Shown here: positions 46,347 through 57,223 of the stretch, in pieces
Numbering within the stretch: position 1 is the stretch's first letter
How the letters are laid out: every line of letters starts with the position of its first letter
Assembly (NCBI RefSeq): GCF_002270415.1
Contig: NZ_NNRI01000007.1
Coordinates: forward strand, 1,116,001-1,180,000
Reading direction: 5' to 3'
Origin: Mesorhizobium sophorae
GTDB taxonomy: Bacteria > Pseudomonadota > Alphaproteobacteria > Rhizobiales > Rhizobiaceae
DNA length: 64,000 bases
Position numbers and translations under genes: made by a program
Notes under the pieces: generated by a model
Told to the model about the DNA's origin: nothing
The model's input: only the letters and a program-made list of their open reading frames with translations
Databases searched by the model: none

Positions 46347-48365
46347 CTATTGGCGACGCAAGAGGTGTGCGAGCTCTTTGGGCTTCGTCACAACGGGAAG
46401 GCAGACTTGACCGGTGCAGAGCCAGGCACCCGGCCTGTGGGTCGGCGGCAGGAATCCACCGGGCAGCACGGGTCGATTCGCTTCCGAACCGATAGAAACG
46501 ATAATGTCGACCCGACGCGGATCGGGGTTTCGATTCGCAACCGGAACAAGTTCAGGATTGGTCGGATCATCAATTAGCACCAGCTTAAGCGGCTCGATCG
46601 CCAGCGCGCAGGCGTTGACGATGCCAGCCTGGCCATAGGCCTGCTGCGCGGCTCGGCCGGCGGCATGCTCGGCGACGTTCCAGGCTTTCTCGTGCAGGTC
46701 GAGGTCGCCGGTGACGGAGGCGAGCCGCACCAGCGCTTCGATAATCTGTCCGGTGGCGGAAGGAATGGCCTCGTCGACGTCGCCCCTTATGCGGATCGGC
46801 ACGTCAGTGCTGTCGGAAGCGGTCAGATAGTAGCCAGTCCTGTCTGCATCGGCGTGCCAGTGGTCGAGTTGCTCGATGAACCCATTGGCCTGCTCGACAT
46901 AGCTCCAGTCGCCGGTGGCTTCGAATAGCGCGATCGCCGCATTGGCCATGGCGGCGTAGTCGCTGGATAGCGCCGGAAACAATTTCCTCGCGCCCAGCAT
47001 CGAGTGCGGCAAGCGGTTGTCGCGGCTGGCGGCGTTGATATGGGCAAAGGCCTTTGCCGCCGCGTCGACCCAGTCACGCCGCGACAACGACCGGCCGGCC
47101 TCGGCAAGGGCTGCGATCATCAGGCCATTCCAGTCGGTGAGGGTCTTTGCGTCGAGGCCCGGCCTGACCCGCCCTTCCCTTATGGCGAGAAGTTTCGCTT
47201 TGAGCGGCACGAGTTGGTCGCGATCGACCACACTTTGGGCTTGCTGCGAGCTGGTTTGATGGACAACCGGCTTGCCTTCCCAGCCATGTGGGCTTGAGAG
47301 CGTGAAGTGTTTGAAAAACCGAGGGGAATCGACGCCAAGCGCGACTTCTATATCTGCCCTGCTCCAGGTGTAGAACAGTCCCTCCTCGCCGTCGCTGTCG
47401 GCGTCGAGGCTGGCGGCGAAGGCGCCGCCGTCGACACGCATTTCGCGCAGCAGCCAGTCAATGGTGTCTTCGATTCGTACCCGGAACAAATTATTGCCGC
47501 TCACCGCATAGGCCCAGTTGCAGAAGCGGATGAGCTGGGCATTGTCGTAGAGCATCTTTTCGAAATGCGGAACCAGCCATTCCGCGTCGGTCGAATAGCG
47601 GCTCAGCCCGCCGCCGATATGGTCGTAGATGCCGCCGCTCAGCATCCGGTCGAGGCTGAGCAGGACATCATCACGATGCGTGGAATTGCCATCGCGCAGC
47701 CAGGACAGCCAAAGCGTGAGCATGAATGGCGCATTCGGGAATTTCGGCGCGCCGCGCAAGCCGCCGAGATCGCGGTCGATCATGCCGTCGATGCCCCTGG
47801 CGAGGTTTTCCAGGGTGTCGTGATCAAGCACTGTTTTGGCATGCGAACCGGCGAGCCGGGCCTCGACATGCGTCGTCAGGCCGTCGGCGCTCTGGTTCAG
47901 GCTCGCCCTTTTCTCCCGCCAGGCCTTGTCCACTGCTTGCATCACCTGGATGAAGCCTGGGCGGCCGTAGCGCGGCTCGCGCGGAAAATAGGTGCCGCCC
48001 CAGAACGGCTTGCCGTCCGGCGTCAGGAACATGGTCAATGGCCAGCCGCCTTGCTCGCCCATCGAGGACAGCGCGGCCATGTAGATCTGGTCGATGTCCG
48101 GGCGCTCCTCGCGGTCGACCTTGATATTGACGAACAGACGGTTCATGACGGCGGCGACGTCGTCGTTCTCGAAACTCTCGTGCGCCATGACGTGGCACCA
48201 GTGGCAGGCGGCATAGCCGACCGAGAGCAGGATTGGCCTGTCCAGCGCCCTCGCCTCTTCAAGCGAAGCCGGCGACCAGGCCCGCCAATGGACTGGATTG
48301 CCGCTGTGCTGCTGCAGATAGGGGCTGGCTTCGTCGGCAAGCAGGTTTTGCGGAGGCAATGTCAC
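46347..48365 (-). CDS. DUF255 / YyaL-type thioredoxin-domain protein
   Basis: A 672-residue protein of the YyaL/spermatogenesis-associated-20 family: an N-terminal thioredoxin-like domain with the CxxC-type site GYAACHWCHVMAHESF near residue 55, followed by a six-hairpin glycosidase-like (N-acylglucosamine-epimerase) domain. Function is not settled; the fold suggests a sugar or redox role. I chose the GTG at 48365 because a TTG at 48425 would leave no room from the divergent mnmE. It interrupts the rho-mnmE run on the opposite strand. Confidence 0.8.
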   Translation of the reverse strand: MTLPPQNLLADEASPYLQQHSGNPVHWRAWSPASLEEARALDRPILLSVGYAACHWCHVMAHESFENDDVAAVMNRLFVNIKVDREERPDIDQIYMAALSSMGEQGGWPLTMFLTPDGKPFWGGTYFPREPRYGRPGFIQVMQAVDKAWREKRASLNQSADGLTTHVEARLAGSHAKTVLDHDTLENLARGIDGMIDRDLGGLRGAPKFPNAPFMLTLWLSWLRDGNSTHRDDVLLSLDRMLSGGIYDHIGGGLSRYSTDAEWLVPHFEKMLYDNAQLIRFCNWAYAVSGNNLFRVRIEDTIDWLLREMRVDGGAFAASLDADSDGEEGLFYTWSRADIEVALGVDSPRFFKHFTLSSPHGWEGKPVVHQTSSQQAQSVVDRDQLVPLKAKLLAIREGRVRPGLDAKTLTDWNGLMIAALAEAGRSLSRRDWVDAAAKAFAHINAASRDNRLPHSMLGARKLFPALSSDYAAMANAAIALFEATGDWSYVEQANGFIEQLDHWHADADRTGYYLTASDSTDVPIRIRGDVDEAIPSATGQIIEALVRLASVTGDLDLHEKAWNVAEHAAGRAAQQAYGQAGIVNACALAIEPLKLVLIDDPTNPELVPVANRNPDPRRVDIIVSIGSEANRPVLPGGFLPPTHRPGAWLCTGQVCLPVVTKPKELAHLLRRQ

Positions 48366-48425
48366 GATGAGGCTACCCGACAAGGATTGAACGGGGAAGC
48401 TAGGGCGGTTCAACAGAGCGGGCAA

Positions 48426-49757
48426 ATGATTTCAAGGGATTCGATCGTTGCGCTGTCGAGCGGCCGCCTGCCAGCAGGTGTCGCCGTCATCCGCATTTCC
48501 GGCCCACAGACTCGATTCGTAATCGAAACGATTGCCGGCGGTAGGGTTAAGGACCGGGCTGTGGTTTTGCGCAAGTTCAGAGCGCCGGATGGAAGCGTGC
48601 TCGACAACGGCCTGGTTGTCTTCTTTCCCGGCCCCGCGAGCTTTACCGGTGAGGATGTGGCTGAATTCCACGTCCATGGCGGCCGCGCGGTGGTGGCCAG
48701 GATGTTGGATGCGATCACCGGCTTCGACGGTGTCCGGCATGCTGATCCCGGCGAATTCACCCGTCGCGCTTTCCTCAATGGCAAGGTCGACCTGGTCGAA
48801 ACCGAGGCGCTGGCCGATCTCGTCAACGCCGAAACCGAGGCGCAGCGGCGCTTTGCGGTCCAGAATGCGGAAGGTGTTCAGAGCGAGCTCTATTTGAGTT
48901 GGCGCCGCCGGCTGATCCACGCCCGCGCCATGATCGAGGCCGAAATTGACTTTGCCGACGAGGATGATGTGCCAGGTTCCGTTTCGGATACGGTCTGGTC
49001 TGATGTTCGGGCGATGATCGACGAGATCGACCGGCACGTTGCGGGATTTCGCGCCGCCGAAATTATCCGCGATGGGTTCGAGGTCGTGATTCTCGGTGCG
49101 CCCAATGCCGGCAAATCGAGTCTGTTCAACGCCTTGGCGCGGCGCGATGCCGCTATTGTAACGGATGAGCCGGGCACAACCCGCGACCTGCTCGAGGTGG
49201 TGTTGGATCTGGAGGGACTGCGCGTCAGGTTGACCGACACCGCCGGGCTGCGCGAGGCGGCTGGGAAGGTCGAGGCGATCGGCATCGAGAAGGCAAGGGC
49301 CAAGGCCGATAGCGCCGATCTGTTGTTGCTGTTGCAGGACGTCGCTGAGCCGCAGGCGTTGGCTTCGATCCCGTCGGCGATTCCGGCCTTGCAGGTCGGC
49401 ACCAAGCGAGACCTTTTGGATAGCCAAGCGGCTGCCAGTGTGGCCAAGCGCTACGATCACGTCATCTCGGTCGTCGATGGGGCCGGCGTTGACGCGTTGT
49501 TGGCGGAAATCGGCTGGCGGGCAGCGCGTGCTGCCGGGAGCGCCGGCGATATTCTGCCGTCGCGCCTGCGCCATGTCGAGTTACTGGGCGAAGCAAACCG
49601 GCATCTGCACCGGGCGGTTGACGGCCGGGCCATCGGGCAGGAGTTGCGGGCCGAGGAGTTGCGGCTCGCCGCCGACCGGCTCGGCCGAATCGTCGGCGCC
49701 ATCGACGTGGAGGACATGCTGGACGTGATTTTCGCGCAGTTCTGCATTGGAAAATGA
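48426..49757 (+). CDS. mnmE: tRNA uridine-5-carboxymethylaminomethyl modification GTPase
   Basis: Partner of MnmG in modifying the wobble uridine (U34) of tRNAs. The 443-residue protein has an N-terminal folate-binding domain, the G1 motif GAPNAGKSS (residues 224-232), DEPGTTRD, DTAGL, and the C-terminal CIGK with Cys440. A frame open upstream to 47307 is antisense to the DUF255 gene and was rejected. The stop is followed by a cluster of parS-like sites and then mnmG. Confidence 0.96.
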   Translation: MISRDSIVALSSGRLPAGVAVIRISGPQTRFVIETIAGGRVKDRAVVLRKFRAPDGSVLDNGLVVFFPGPASFTGEDVAEFHVHGGRAVVARMLDAITGFDGVRHADPGEFTRRAFLNGKVDLVETEALADLVNAETEAQRRFAVQNAEGVQSELYLSWRRRLIHARAMIEAEIDFADEDDVPGSVSDTVWSDVRAMIDEIDRHVAGFRAAEIIRDGFEVVILGAPNAGKSSLFNALARRDAAIVTDEPGTTRDLLEVVLDLEGLRVRLTDTAGLREAAGKVEAIGIEKARAKADSADLLLLLQDVAEPQALASIPSAIPALQVGTKRDLLDSQAAASVAKRYDHVISVVDGAGVDALLAEIGWRAARAAGSAGDILPSRLRHVELLGEANRHLHRAVDGRAIGQELRAEELRLAADRLGRIVGAIDVEDMLDVIFAQFCIGK

Positions 49758-49770
49758 CTCACGTGAAACA
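49755..49770. promoter_or_regulatory. parS-like site 1
   Basis: TGACTCACGTGAAACA matches TGTTTCACGTGAAACA at 14 of 16 bases, with the complete TCACGTGAAACA half. It overlaps the mnmE stop codon. Confidence 0.6.
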
Positions 49771-49798
49771 CCGGCAGCGCTCGCTGTGGCGACCTCCT

Positions 49799-49814
49799 TG
49801 ATTCACGTGAAACA
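49799..49814. promoter_or_regulatory. parS-like site 2
   Basis: TGATTCACGTGAAACA matches the parS consensus at 15 of 16 bases. It lies 44 bases after site 1. Confidence 0.75.
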
Positions 49815-49868
49815 CAGTCGCGGGCGCTGGCAGAGCGAAGCTGTGATTGCCCCTGCTGTTCGGAGCGA

Positions 49869-49884
49869 GGATTCACGTGAAACA
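49869..49884. promoter_or_regulatory. parS-like site 3
   Basis: GGATTCACGTGAAACA matches the consensus at 14 of 16 bases, with a complete right half. It lies 70 bases after site 2. Confidence 0.6.
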
Positions 49885-49906
49885 TGGCAAAGACTCGCCG
49901 CAGGGT

Positions 49907-49922
49907 TGTTTCACGTGAAACG
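49907..49922. promoter_or_regulatory. parS-like site 4 (best copy)
   Basis: TGTTTCACGTGAAACG contains the perfect palindrome GTTTCACGTGAAAC and matches the consensus at 15 of 16 bases. It is the strongest candidate ParB-binding site in the cluster. Confidence 0.85.
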
Positions 49923-50002
49923 AGCCGCGGAGTTTTCTTGACAGCATCGCCTTGCGGGGACATGTGTCGCTCAACCTTTTTCTAGTCCAGGACGTTTTGT
50001 AA

Positions 50003-51883
50003 ATGACCGATCACTATGATGTGGTTGTGGTGGGCGGCGGCCATGCGGGTTGCGAGGCGGCGAGTGCAGCGGCGCGCGCCGGCGCCAGCACCGCGCTTGT
50101 GACGCTGCGTTTCGACACGATTGGCGTGATGTCGTGCAACCCGGCCATCGGCGGTCTCGGCAAGGGCCATCTGGTTCGCGAGATTGATGCCATGGACGGG
50201 TTGATGGGTCGGGTGGCTGATGCCGCCGGCATTCAGTTCCGCCTGCTCAACCGTCGCAAGGGGCCAGCGGTCCGCGGGCCACGCACTCAAGCGGATCGCA
50301 AACTCTATCGCCTTGCCATGCAAGAAGCGATTCGGCTCCAGAACGATCTCGACGTGATCGAGGGTGAGGTTCTCGACTTCGAGATCGTCGATGGGCGGAT
50401 TGCGGCTGTTCTGCTGGCCAACGGCCTGCGGCTCGCCTGTGGCGCCGTCGTTTTGACGACCGGGACCTTCCTGCGTGGCCTCATCCACATCGGCGACAAG
50501 AAGATCGCCGCCGGCCGCATGAACGAGCAGGCGAGCATCGGCCTGTCGGCGACCATGAGCCGCGTCGGCTTCCAGCTCGGCCGGCTGAAGACCGGCACGC
50601 CGCCACGGCTGAACGGGAAGACTATCGATTGGGCGTCGCTGGATCGCCAGGCGGCGGATGAGGATCCGGTGCCGTTCTCGCTGATGACCGATCGCATTGA
50701 GACGCCGCAGATCGAGTGCGGCATCACCCGCACGACAGCGGCGACGCATGATTTGATCCGCGCCAATCTTGGCCGGTCGGCGATGTATTCCGGGTCGATC
50801 GAAGGTGTCGGGCCGCGCTATTGCCCGTCGATCGAGGACAAGATCGTCAAGTTCGGCGACCGGGACGGGCACCAGATTTTTCTCGAGCCGGAAGGGCTCG
50901 ACGACGACACCGTCTATCCCAATGGTATCTCGACCTCGTTGCCGCAGGATGTGCAACTGGACATCCTGAAAACCATCCCAGGACTGGAGCGAGCCGTCAT
51001 GCTGCAGCCTGGCTACGCCATCGAGTATGATCATGTCGATCCGCGCGAGCTGACTACGGGCCTAGAGACCACGCGCGTCAGTGGTCTCTTTCTCGCCGGG
51101 CAGATCAACGGCACCACCGGATATGAGGAAGCAGCGGGGCAAGGCCTGCTCGCCGGCCTCAATGCGGCGCGTTGTGCTGCCGGCAGCGAGCAGATCGTGC
51201 TCAGCCGCACCGAGGCCTATATCGGCGTAATGGTCGACGATCTGACCAGCCGCGGCATCAGCGAGCCCTACCGGATGTTCACCTCGCGGGCCGAGTTCCG
51301 GCTGTCGCTGCGCGCCGACAATGCCGATGAGCGGCTGACGCCCCTCGCCGCGAAGCTGGGGATAGCCTCGGCGCAGCGGATGCAGCGCTACGGCGATATG
51401 ATGCAGCAGCTCGACGAAGCGCGTCAGCTGGCGGTGTCGCTGACCATGACCCCGAACGAGGCGGCGCGGCATGGGCTTGAGATCAACCGGGATGGCGTGC
51501 GCCGCTCCGGCTATGAACTGCTGGCCTACCCCGGTGTCGACGTCGCCTGGCTGGCGCGCGTCGAGCCGAAATTTGCGGCAATTGATGCCAAGACGGCGGA
51601 GCGCCTCGAAACGGAAGCGAAATATTCGGTCTATCTCAATCGCCAGAAGAGCGATGTGGCTCAGATCCAGCATGAAGAGAGCCGGATGATCCCGGAGACG
51701 GTCGATTTCGCCGGTGTGCCGGGGCTGTCCAACGAGCTGAAGCAGAAGATGCAGGCGCGGCGGCCGCGCTCTATAGCCGATGCCCAGCGCATGGAAGGTA
51801 TGACGCCGGCGGCGATGGCGATCATTGTCGCGCATGTCCGCCATGAAGAGAGTGCGCAGAGGCCCGAGAGGGACGTTGCGTGA
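50003..51883 (+). CDS. mnmG: tRNA uridine-5-carboxymethylaminomethyl modification FAD enzyme
   Basis: FAD and NADH-dependent partner of MnmE. The 626-residue protein has the FAD motif [14 protein letters not shown] at the start, [20 protein letters not shown], the [12 protein letters not shown] region and the [20 protein letters not shown] motif. The long form (not TrmFO) is consistent with the partner mnmE. The next gene overlaps by 4 bases (GTGA). The 245 bases before it hold the parS cluster. Confidence 0.97.
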   Translation: MTDHYDVVVVGGGHAGCEAASAAARAGASTALVTLRFDTIGVMSCNPAIGGLGKGHLVREIDAMDGLMGRVADAAGIQFRLLNRRKGPAVRGPRTQADRKLYRLAMQEAIRLQNDLDVIEGEVLDFEIVDGRIAAVLLANGLRLACGAVVLTTGTFLRGLIHIGDKKIAAGRMNEQASIGLSATMSRVGFQLGRLKTGTPPRLNGKTIDWASLDRQAADEDPVPFSLMTDRIETPQIECGITRTTAATHDLIRANLGRSAMYSGSIEGVGPRYCPSIEDKIVKFGDRDGHQIFLEPEGLDDDTVYPNGISTSLPQDVQLDILKTIPGLERAVMLQPGYAIEYDHVDPRELTTGLETTRVSGLFLAGQINGTTGYEEAAGQGLLAGLNAARCAAGSEQIVLSRTEAYIGVMVDDLTSRGISEPYRMFTSRAEFRLSLRADNADERLTPLAAKLGIASAQRMQRYGDMMQQLDEARQLAVSLTMTPNEAARHGLEINRDGVRRSGYELLAYPGVDVAWLARVEPKFAAIDAKTAERLETEAKYSVYLNRQKSDVAQIQHEESRMIPETVDFAGVPGLSNELKQKMQARRPRSIADAQRMEGMTPAAMAIIVAHVRHEESAQRPERDVA

Positions 51884-52512
51884 ACTCTTTCTCCTGGAAG
51901 AGCCTGCAGGACGCGGCCGGTCCGGTTTCACGTGAAACATTCTACCGCCTGGTGACGTTCGAACAGATGTTTCAGAAATGGAACCGCAGCATCAACCTGG
52001 TTGCGCAGTCGACGGCAACCGACGTCTGGCAGCGTCACATCCTGGACAGCGCGCAGCTCGGGCGTATCGAGCCGACCGCGAATCGCTGGGTCGATATTGG
52101 TTCGGGCGGCGGATTCCCGGGGCTTGTCATGGCCTTCCTGCTTGCCGAGCGCGATGGGGCGAGCATCGATCTGGTTGAAAGCAATCGCAAAAAGGCGTCG
52201 TTCCTGCAGACAGTCATCGGCCAGTTCGGTCTGCCGGCGCGGGTGGTGGCGCGCCGCATTGAAGACAGTCATGCGCTGGTCCCGGCGCCGCAGATCGTCA
52301 CGGCGCGTGCCTTGGCCTCGCTTTCCATCTTGCTGGACCTGTCGGCGCCTTGGCTGACCTCAGGCGCGCGTGGCCTGTTCCACAAAGGCCGGGATTACCG
52401 CGCCGAAGTGCAAGAAAGCGTTCACCGATGGGCCTTCGATCTGGTAGAACATCCAAGCGTGACCGACCCACATGGCGTCATCCTCGAACTGTCGAATCTT
52501 CGACCTGTCTGA
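51880..52512 (+). CDS. rsmG: 16S rRNA m7G527 methyltransferase
   Basis: Methylates G527 of 16S rRNA using SAM. The 210-residue protein has [20 protein letters not shown] as its SAM motif I and [17 protein letters not shown] after it, the family layout. It starts with GTG overlapping the mnmG stop (GTGA). A parS-like site lies in its 5' part. The order mnmE-mnmG-rsmG-parA-parB is standard in alphaproteobacteria. Confidence 0.95.
   Translation: MNSFSWKSLQDAAGPVSRETFYRLVTFEQMFQKWNRSINLVAQSTATDVWQRHILDSAQLGRIEPTANRWVDIGSGGGFPGLVMAFLLAERDGASIDLVESNRKKASFLQTVIGQFGLPARVVARRIEDSHALVPAPQIVTARALASLSILLDLSAPWLTSGARGLFHKGRDYRAEVQESVHRWAFDLVEHPSVTDPHGVILELSNLRPV
51924..51939. promoter_or_regulatory. parS-like site 5 inside rsmG
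   Basis: GGTTTCACGTGAAACA matches the consensus TGTTTCACGTGAAACA at 15 of 16 bases, with the complete GTTTCACGTGAAAC palindrome. It lies about 2 kb right of the intergenic cluster. Confidence 0.8.
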
Positions 52513-52533
52513 TTTGCTCCAGGCGACCCAAAA

Positions 52534-53355
52534 ATGAATTTCTGGCATAGATCCATGATGAAGAATGGCCCCCGAATCATCACCGTAGCCAACCAGAAGG
52601 GCGGCGTCGGCAAGACGACCACCGCCATCAATCTGGCTACTGCGCTCGCGGCGATCGGTGAAAAGGTGCTGATCGTCGACCTCGATCCGCAAGGCAATGC
52701 CAGCACCGGCCTCGGGATCGACCGCAAGGATCGGACGGTCTCGTCCTATGATGTTTTGACGGGCGAACTGGATCTGGAAGCCGCGGCGATCCCGACTGCG
52801 GTGCCCGGCCTGTCGATCGTGCCGTCGACGCTGGACCTGCTCGGCATCGAGATGGAAATCGCCTCGGCGCCGGACCGGGTGCTGCGGCTGCGCAACGCCT
52901 TGCGTGCCTCGGCCGACCGTTCGGCCGGTTTCGGCTATGTGCTGATCGACTGCCCGCCTTCGCTCAATCTTTTGACGCTGAATTCGATGGCTGCGGCCGA
53001 TTCGGTTCTGGTACCGTTGCAGTGCGAATTTTTCGCGCTCGAAGGCCTCAGCCAATTGCTGGAAACCGTCGAGCAGGTGCGTCGTTCTATCAATCCTGAT
53101 CTCACCATCCAGGGCATTGTGCTGACCATGTATGACGGCCGCAACAATCTCGCTAACCAGGTGGTGCAGGATGTGCGGGCGCATATGGGCGACAAGGTCT
53201 ACGAGACCATCATACCGCGCAATGTGCGGGTGTCCGAGGCGCCGTCCTACGGCAAGCCGGCGATCCTGTACGATCTGAAATGCTCAGGCAGCCAGGCCTA
53301 TCTGCAGCTCGCGTCGGAAGTGATCCGCCGTGAGCGCAAATTGCGCGCCGCTTGA
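52534..53355 (+). CDS. parA: Chromosome-partitioning ATPase ParA (Soj)
   Basis: Walker-type ATPase that moves ParB-parS complexes on the nucleoid. The 273-residue protein has the deviant P-loop KGGVGKTT (residues 22-29), the DLDPQGNAST motif and GFGYVLIDCPPSLN. The start at 52534 is uncertain; ATGs at 52555 or 52558 are near the conserved MKNGPRIITVANQ. It precedes parB by 67 bases, with a short CTTAATTAAG palindrome between them. Confidence 0.95.
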   Translation: MNFWHRSMMKNGPRIITVANQKGGVGKTTTAINLATALAAIGEKVLIVDLDPQGNASTGLGIDRKDRTVSSYDVLTGELDLEAAAIPTAVPGLSIVPSTLDLLGIEMEIASAPDRVLRLRNALRASADRSAGFGYVLIDCPPSLNLLTLNSMAAADSVLVPLQCEFFALEGLSQLLETVEQVRRSINPDLTIQGIVLTMYDGRNNLANQVVQDVRAHMGDKVYETIIPRNVRVSEAPSYGKPAILYDLKCSGSQAYLQLASEVIRRERKLRAA

Positions 53356-53422
53356 TCAGCCGAATGCTTAATTAAGAGCCGATTCGATACCGAAACGATC
53401 AGGAATGTTAACTGGAAGTGTT

Positions 53423-54310
53423 ATGAGCGAAGACCTTTCGAGAAAAAGACTGGGGCGGGGACTGGCAGCGCTGATCGGCGAGATCGATCGTCCTGCGGCA
53501 CCCGAAAAGCCGGGGATGAGCGCCGACGGCAAGGTGCCGATCGAGTTCCTGACCCCAAATCCGAAAAATCCGCGCCGGCATTTCGGCGAGGCCGAGCTCA
53601 CCGACCTCGCCCACTCGATCCGCGAGCATGGCGTCGTACAGCCGGTGGTGGCGCGGCCGTCGCCGACACAGGCCGGCCGCTACGAGATCATCGCCGGCGA
53701 GCGGCGCTGGCGTGCGGCGCAACGCGCCGGGCTGAACGAGATCCCGGTCATCATCCGCGAGGTCAATGACCGCACCGCGCTCGAACTGGCGATCATCGAG
53801 AACGTCCAGCGCACCGACCTTAACGCGGTCGAGGAAGCGCTTGGCTACCAGCAGCTGATCGACGATCACGGCTACACCCAGGCCGATCTCGGCCAGGTGA
53901 TCGGCAAGAGCCGAAGCCATGTCGCCAACACGCTCAGGCTCTTAAAACTGCCGGATGTGATCCGCGACATGCTGGTCGACGGCGCGCTGTCGGCGGGCCA
54001 TGCCCGCACGCTGGTGACCGCGGAGGATCCGGCCGGGCTTGCCAAGCGCATCGTCGAGGAAGGGCTTTCGGTGCGCCAGGCGGAGGCGCTGGCGCAGATG
54101 CCGGCCGGCAGCACGACAAAGGAAGCCAAGCCGGCGTCAAGCCAGGAGCAGAAGGACGCCGACACGCTGGCGCTGGAAAAGCTGTTGACCGACACGACCG
54201 GGATGATCGTGTCGATCGACCACAAGAGCAAAGGCGGCATGCTTCGTGTCGCGTATCGCTCGCTCGAGCAGCTCGACGAGTTGTGCCGCAGGCTGAAGCA
54301 GGAGCGGTAG
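53423..54310 (+). CDS. parB: Chromosome-partitioning protein ParB (Spo0J)
   Basis: CTP-dependent DNA clamp that loads at parS. The 295-residue protein has the RLGRGLAALIGE start that contacts ParA, the ParB/sulfiredoxin domain with GERRWRAAQRAG (residues 93-104), LAIIENVQRTDLNAVEEA and the HTH DLGQVIGKSRSHVANTLRLL. The ATG at 53423 has GGAAG 8 bases upstream and begins the conserved MSEDLSRKRLG. Its likely parS sites are listed above. Confidence 0.96.
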   Translation: MSEDLSRKRLGRGLAALIGEIDRPAAPEKPGMSADGKVPIEFLTPNPKNPRRHFGEAELTDLAHSIREHGVVQPVVARPSPTQAGRYEIIAGERRWRAAQRAGLNEIPVIIREVNDRTALELAIIENVQRTDLNAVEEALGYQQLIDDHGYTQADLGQVIGKSRSHVANTLRLLKLPDVIRDMLVDGALSAGHARTLVTAEDPAGLAKRIVEEGLSVRQAEALAQMPAGSTTKEAKPASSQEQKDADTLALEKLLTDTTGMIVSIDHKSKGGMLRVAYRSLEQLDELCRRLKQER

Positions 54311-54398
54311 TTAGCCGGCGAATATCCTGGTGGCGGCTGATTCCCGAGAGCCTACTTATCTCGAATCCGCTCGTCATTCCAAGTGCTTGGCACGCCAG

Positions 54399-54570
54399 CA
54401 CCGCCCCTCACCTGCCTGCCGGCATCCTCTCCCCGTAAACGGGGCGAGGGACGCTGTCATCAGCGGTTTCGACAGTCGCCAACGTCGCAGGAAAGCGCCA
54501 GCGTTGCAGCCAGCCCCTTTCTCCCCGTTCACGGGAGAAATGCCCGGCAGGACAATGAGGGGTGGCGCTG
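54399..54570. repeat. Intergenic palindromic repeat, family A1
   Basis: Left arm CCGCCCCTCACCTGCCTGCC and CTCTCCCCGTAAACGGGGCG, right arm CTCCCCGTTCACGGGAGAAA and GCCCGGCAGGACAATGAGGG. It lies between the convergent parB and holA stops. Confidence 0.78.
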
Positions 54571-54600
54571 ACCTCGACGGCTGAGCCGTCAGTCCCAAAA

Positions 54601-55644
54601 CTACCGCTGCGCCAGCCGGCTGCTTTCCACCGCAATGCCAAGCAGTGCCTGCCGCGCCAGCGCGACGGAGAGATCCGGGCGCCGCCGCGTCTGCAGCACA
54701 GCGGTCTGCAGCCGGGTCAGCGCGCGACCGAGGGCTTCGCTGCTCCAGCGCTCCAGCGCCTTCTCCACCAGCTTGCGCCGCGAGAAAAACACCGGCGGGC
54801 GGGCCGCGGCAACGACCGAGGCGGCGTTGCGGCCAGCAGACTCCATCTGGCCACGCATGGCCTGGATCGCCTGCAACTGCCGCATCGTCGAGGACAGCAC
54901 CAAGAACGGCTGGCCGCCGGACTGGCAATGGCGGGTGAAGGCGGTGTCGAAGTCGCCGACCTTACCTTCGAGCAGTGCGTCGACGGCGTCATCGAAAGAG
55001 GCGCCGGACACGTCACCCGACATCGCCCTGACCTCTTCCAGCCCGATCTCCTTCTGGCCATGGGCGTAGAGGATGAGCTTTTCGATCTCGCCGCGCGAGG
55101 CCAGCCGGTCGCCGCCGAGATTTCGGCGCAGCGCCTGTCTAGCTTCCAGCGTCATCGACATGCCGGCCTTGCGCAATTCGTCGTCGATGACGGCATCGAT
55201 GTCGCGGGCCTCGTCGGCATAGCAGGGCAGCGCCATGGCAATGTCCGCCGCCTCGACCACGGCACGCAGCCCCACGCCCTTCTTGAGATCGCCGGCCTCG
55301 ATCAGGATGATGGCGTCGCGGGGCGGCTCCGCGGTCAGCGCCTTGACGTCATCGGCCAACGCCTTCTGGCCGCTGGCGTTGCGCACCCACAAAAGCCGCC
55401 GGTCGGAAAACATCGGCACGGTGCGCGCCTCGTCGAGCAGCCGGCCCTCGTCGCGGTCAACCTCCGAGCCGTCCAGCCTGACCACCGAGAATGGATCGTC
55501 GAGCGGCAGGCCAGTCTTCTCGGCAAAGGCCTTGGCGCGCTCGGCGACGAGCCCTCGATCGGGGCCGTAAAGCAGGACGATCGAGATGCGCTGGTCCGGA
55601 CGGGCCAGCCAGGAATCGACCTCGAAAGCTTTCTTCTGTGCCAT
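54601..55644 (-). CDS. holA: DNA polymerase III delta subunit
   Basis: Clamp-loader subunit that opens the beta clamp. The 347-residue protein matches HolA from MAQKKAFEVDSWLARPDQRI onward, with LLYGPDRGLVAERAKAFAEK and the RRNLGGDRLASRGEIEKLIL motif. The ATG at 55644 is the family start; an earlier one at 55659 is possible. In other rhizobia lptE and leuS lie upstream; here the next gene is the divergent bkd operon, with a hairpin element in between. Confidence 0.88.
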   Translation of the reverse strand: MAQKKAFEVDSWLARPDQRISIVLLYGPDRGLVAERAKAFAEKTGLPLDDPFSVVRLDGSEVDRDEGRLLDEARTVPMFSDRRLLWVRNASGQKALADDVKALTAEPPRDAIILIEAGDLKKGVGLRAVVEAADIAMALPCYADEARDIDAVIDDELRKAGMSMTLEARQALRRNLGGDRLASRGEIEKLILYAHGQKEIGLEEVRAMSGDVSGASFDDAVDALLEGKVGDFDTAFTRHCQSGGQPFLVLSSTMRQLQAIQAMRGQMESAGRNAASVVAAARPPVFFSRRKLVEKALERWSSEALGRALTRLQTAVLQTRRRPDLSVALARQALLGIAVESSRLAQR

Positions 55645-55661
55645 GGGGGTGGTTAGCATGA

Positions 55662-57221
<1,560 letters not shown>

Positions 57222-57223
57222 CC

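Noticed and set aside
47307..48425. N-terminal extension of mnmE
   Set aside because: The extension is antisense to the DUF255 gene and not MnmE-like; family homology starts at 48426.
53367..53376. CTTAATTAAG palindrome between parA and parB as a regulatory site
   Set aside because: The 10-base AT palindrome is short and not a known ParB or CtrA site, so no function is claimed.
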